From contig JAWKTT010000013.1 in assembly GCA_041398965.1 (NCBI GenBank), positions 71,426 to 135,425 on the forward strand: a stretch of 64,000 nucleotides of DNA, in the 5' to 3' direction. The notes beneath the pieces were generated by a model. It was not told the origin of the DNA. It saw nothing but the letters and a program-made list of their open reading frames with translations, and ran no database searches. The DNA is from JAWKTT01 sp041398965. GTDB lineage: Bacteria; Planctomycetota; Planctomycetia; Planctomycetales; Planctomycetaceae. The translations under genes were made by a program, and so were the position numbers. Below are positions 62,563 to 64,000 of this stretch, in pieces. Within the stretch, counting starts at the first letter, position 1. Each line of letters begins with the position of its first letter.

Positions 62563-64000
62563 TCACGGGGTGGTCATCGGTTGCGGACGGGTACTGGTTG
62601 AGGGGAGTCGATCGACGGCCCAATAGGCGGCGTTGATTAGCATTGTCCGAAAGCCTGGCTGATCAAAGTCGGATACACTTCCCAGAGAGGTATAGAAAGA
62701 TCGGCCCCCGTCGCGGCGAGTGAAGGTCCATGCAATCGGCTCTTCCGGCTGACTCCCATCGTCGAGCGTGGCTGTCATTAGAATCGTGGTCCCCGGCGCC
62801 AGTGGCGACGTTTGGTACAGCGACCATCCCTGAGCGAACGGCTCCATTGGGACTCCGGTCAACAGGGGATGGCCTGGTTGATCGGAGACAACCCGAACAG
62901 TCGACTTCAATGTGTTTCCATGATGACCGTGATAGTTGCCTCCAAATAGGTCCGCATCAAACGACTTCCAGTCCGCAAGCCCTTCCGGCAGTGATGCCTC
63001 CTTGACGCTGAAGGCATGGCTGGCTGTACGGATGCCCAGAACTGGTCGTCCCGATGCGACATAATGTTTCAGAATCTCCATGTCGCCGACAGGAAGTAGA
63101 CGGCGTCGAACGCTTACGAGCAGGAGGTCCGCGTCGGCGAGAACTGTCATGCCGGGAATCTCATGACGATTCGTCTCACTACCGAATAAGTAGGTCACAC
63201 GAAAGTCTCGCTGCAATTCCTCAAGCACAAATTTGGGAAGTGTCTCCTCGGTTTTGTATTCGTCTTCGGCCATCATGACGACAAGATGCGGACGCGTATC
63301 ATGACGAAAACGAAACGGACTTCCCCCCAGAAACTGGTCACTGGTGATGGTGGGGCAGACGTGACGTTCGATGTGCGAGACGATGAGATCATTCCCACTG
63401 AAATGGCTGACGTAAGGTGCACGGGCCGGGTTATACATCGTGTCGGTGAGGTCGCGGAGCAACACGACGTTTTTCCCGTTCTTCGCCATCTGTCGCAAAC
63501 CAAAGGGGCGACCGAGGACGCACATGTTTGTATGCACTCCGGCGAGAATCACGTTCGAGATGCCGCGATGTTCCAGCAAGCTCCAAATCTCCTCGCCGCT
63601 GTCACTGATGTAGTCTCGATCTCCATCGATCGAAATGAGATCGATTTGCCGCGTCCATGGACGAAGCGAGTCGGCCCCCATGGCCGCAAGTTGAGCTGCC
63701 CACTCCGCGGCTTCCTGTGGCGCATCGTCCCGACCGCCATCGGTCTGATCGAGAGGGTAATCGACCGCCTCCTCAGCCGGGATGCTGTAACACCATGCGC
63801 CAATCTGAGGGGGCAGTGACTTCGACATCGGCACCGATTGAGCACGCAATCGGGCAGGATGCTCCTGATAGTGAGACATACAGCCACTCGGAGCATGAAT
63901 GATGATTGCCCCCGCCGCACGCAGATCTTCGATCACCTTGTTGAGTCGCGGGGCGAATTCCCGCTCGCGACGAGCAGCGTTGAGACATCCATGCAGGTCC
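62563..64000 (-). CDS. Isochorismatase-like and ThuA-like fusion protein (5' end beyond window)
   Basis: The frame stays open to the window end, so at least 478 residues are seen and the start lies outside. The first part (to about residue 225) is an isochorismatase-like cysteine hydrolase: H-G-C-L-N-A-A-R near the visible N-terminus and V-I-L-A-G-V-H-T-N-M-C-V-L-G-R-P with the nucleophile cysteine. The second part, from R-P-H-L-V-V-M-M-A-E-D-E-Y, is a ThuA-like class I glutamine-amidotransferase-fold domain (G-I-R-T-A-S-H-A-F, F-G-G-N-Y-H-G-H-H-G) that ends D-F-D-Q-P-G-F-R-T-M-L-I-N-A-A-Y-W-A. ThuA proteins are linked to carbohydrate use. The GTG at 63936 is only an internal codon. Substrates unknown. 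Confidence 0.85.
   Translation of the reverse strand, partial: DLHGCLNAARREREFAPRLNKVIEDLRAAGAIIIHAPSGCMSHYQEHPARLRAQSVPMSKSLPPQIGAWCYSIPAEEAVDYPLDQTDGGRDDAPQEAAEWAAQLAAMGADSLRPWTRQIDLISIDGDRDYISDSGEEIWSLLEHRGISNVILAGVHTNMCVLGRPFGLRQMAKNGKNVVLLRDLTDTMYNPARAPYVSHFSGNDLIVSHIERHVCPTITSDQFLGGSPFRFRHDTRPHLVVMMAEDEYKTEETLPKFVLEELQRDFRVTYLFGSETNRHEIPGMTVLADADLLLVSVRRRLLPVGDMEILKHYVASGRPVLGIRTASHAFSVKEASLPEGLADWKSFDADLFGGNYHGHHGNTLKSTVRVVSDQPGHPLLTGVPMEPFAQGWSLYQTSPLAPGTTILMTATLDDGSQPEEPIAWTFTRRDGGRSFYTSLGSVSDFDQPGFRTMLINAAYWAVDRLPSTSTRPQPMTTP

Noticed and set aside
1..64000. CRISPR arrays, insertion sequences or prophage genes
   Set aside because: No regularly spaced repeats, transposase motifs, integrases or phage structural proteins were seen in any frame.

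Overview
The window is a run of chromosomal core and lineage-typical genes from a bacterium of the phylum Planctomycetota, most likely order Planctomycetales. The assignment is an inference from gene families: two DUF1501 proteins, a DUF1800 protein next to a DUF1501 protein, two DUF1559 pseudopilin-like proteins, a secreted sulfatase, a DUF11-repeat surface protein, an isochorismatase/ThuA fusion and a sigma factor of the planctomycete ECF type. No rRNA, tRNA, CRISPR array, transposase or phage gene was recognised. Coding strand switches often and most transcription units hold one to three genes.

Layout. 0-8 kb: the tail of a DUF1501 gene, a methyltransferase, a minus-strand pair of GHMP kinase (resembling plant glucuronokinase) and a UTP-sugar-1-phosphate uridylyltransferase, csrA with a clear intrinsic terminator, endonuclease III, an FkbM methyltransferase, a small zinc-ribbon/L12-like protein and a degenerate receiver protein. 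8.8-17.3 kb: coiled-coil zinc-ribbon protein, membrane protein, PP2C phosphatase, amidohydrolase, ECF sigma factor, secreted EEP phosphatase/nuclease and S9 peptidase. 17.5-22 kb: a minus-strand unit of a secreted thioredoxin-like protein, an OmpR-type regulator and a histidine kinase. 22.3-29 kb: cyclophilin, DUF1573-like lipoprotein, a large exported protein and the DUF1800/DUF1501 pair. 29-35 kb: truB and holA, then a zinc-ribbon phosphohexomutase-like protein followed by a TIM-barrel isomerase, then an NtrC-family regulator without the GAFTGA loop.

35-39.5 kb holds a two-gene terpenoid unit: a squalene-hopene-cyclase-like class II cyclase and a DUF116-polyprenyl synthase fusion. 40-45.3 kb: a DUF1559 protein, a beta-CASP RNA nuclease, and a histidine kinase whose stop codon overlaps the start of a glycosyltransferase. 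45.5-54 kb: a large DsbD with two N-terminal periplasmic domains, a coiled-coil membrane-anchored protein, a DUF1559 protein plus small lipoprotein, a BON-like protein and pgsA. 54.5-64 kb: DUF11 surface protein, a short UvrC lacking the C-terminal HhH domain, a sulfatase, an ExeA-like ATPase, rsmE and the isochorismatase/ThuA fusion running off the right end.

The parts most worth following up are the terpenoid pair at 35.4-39.4 kb, the glucuronokinase-like/uridylyltransferase pair at 2.0-4.1 kb, the short UvrC, and several proteins that keep a familiar fold but have lost catalytic residues. All functional calls rest on motif recognition by eye; no database search was run.
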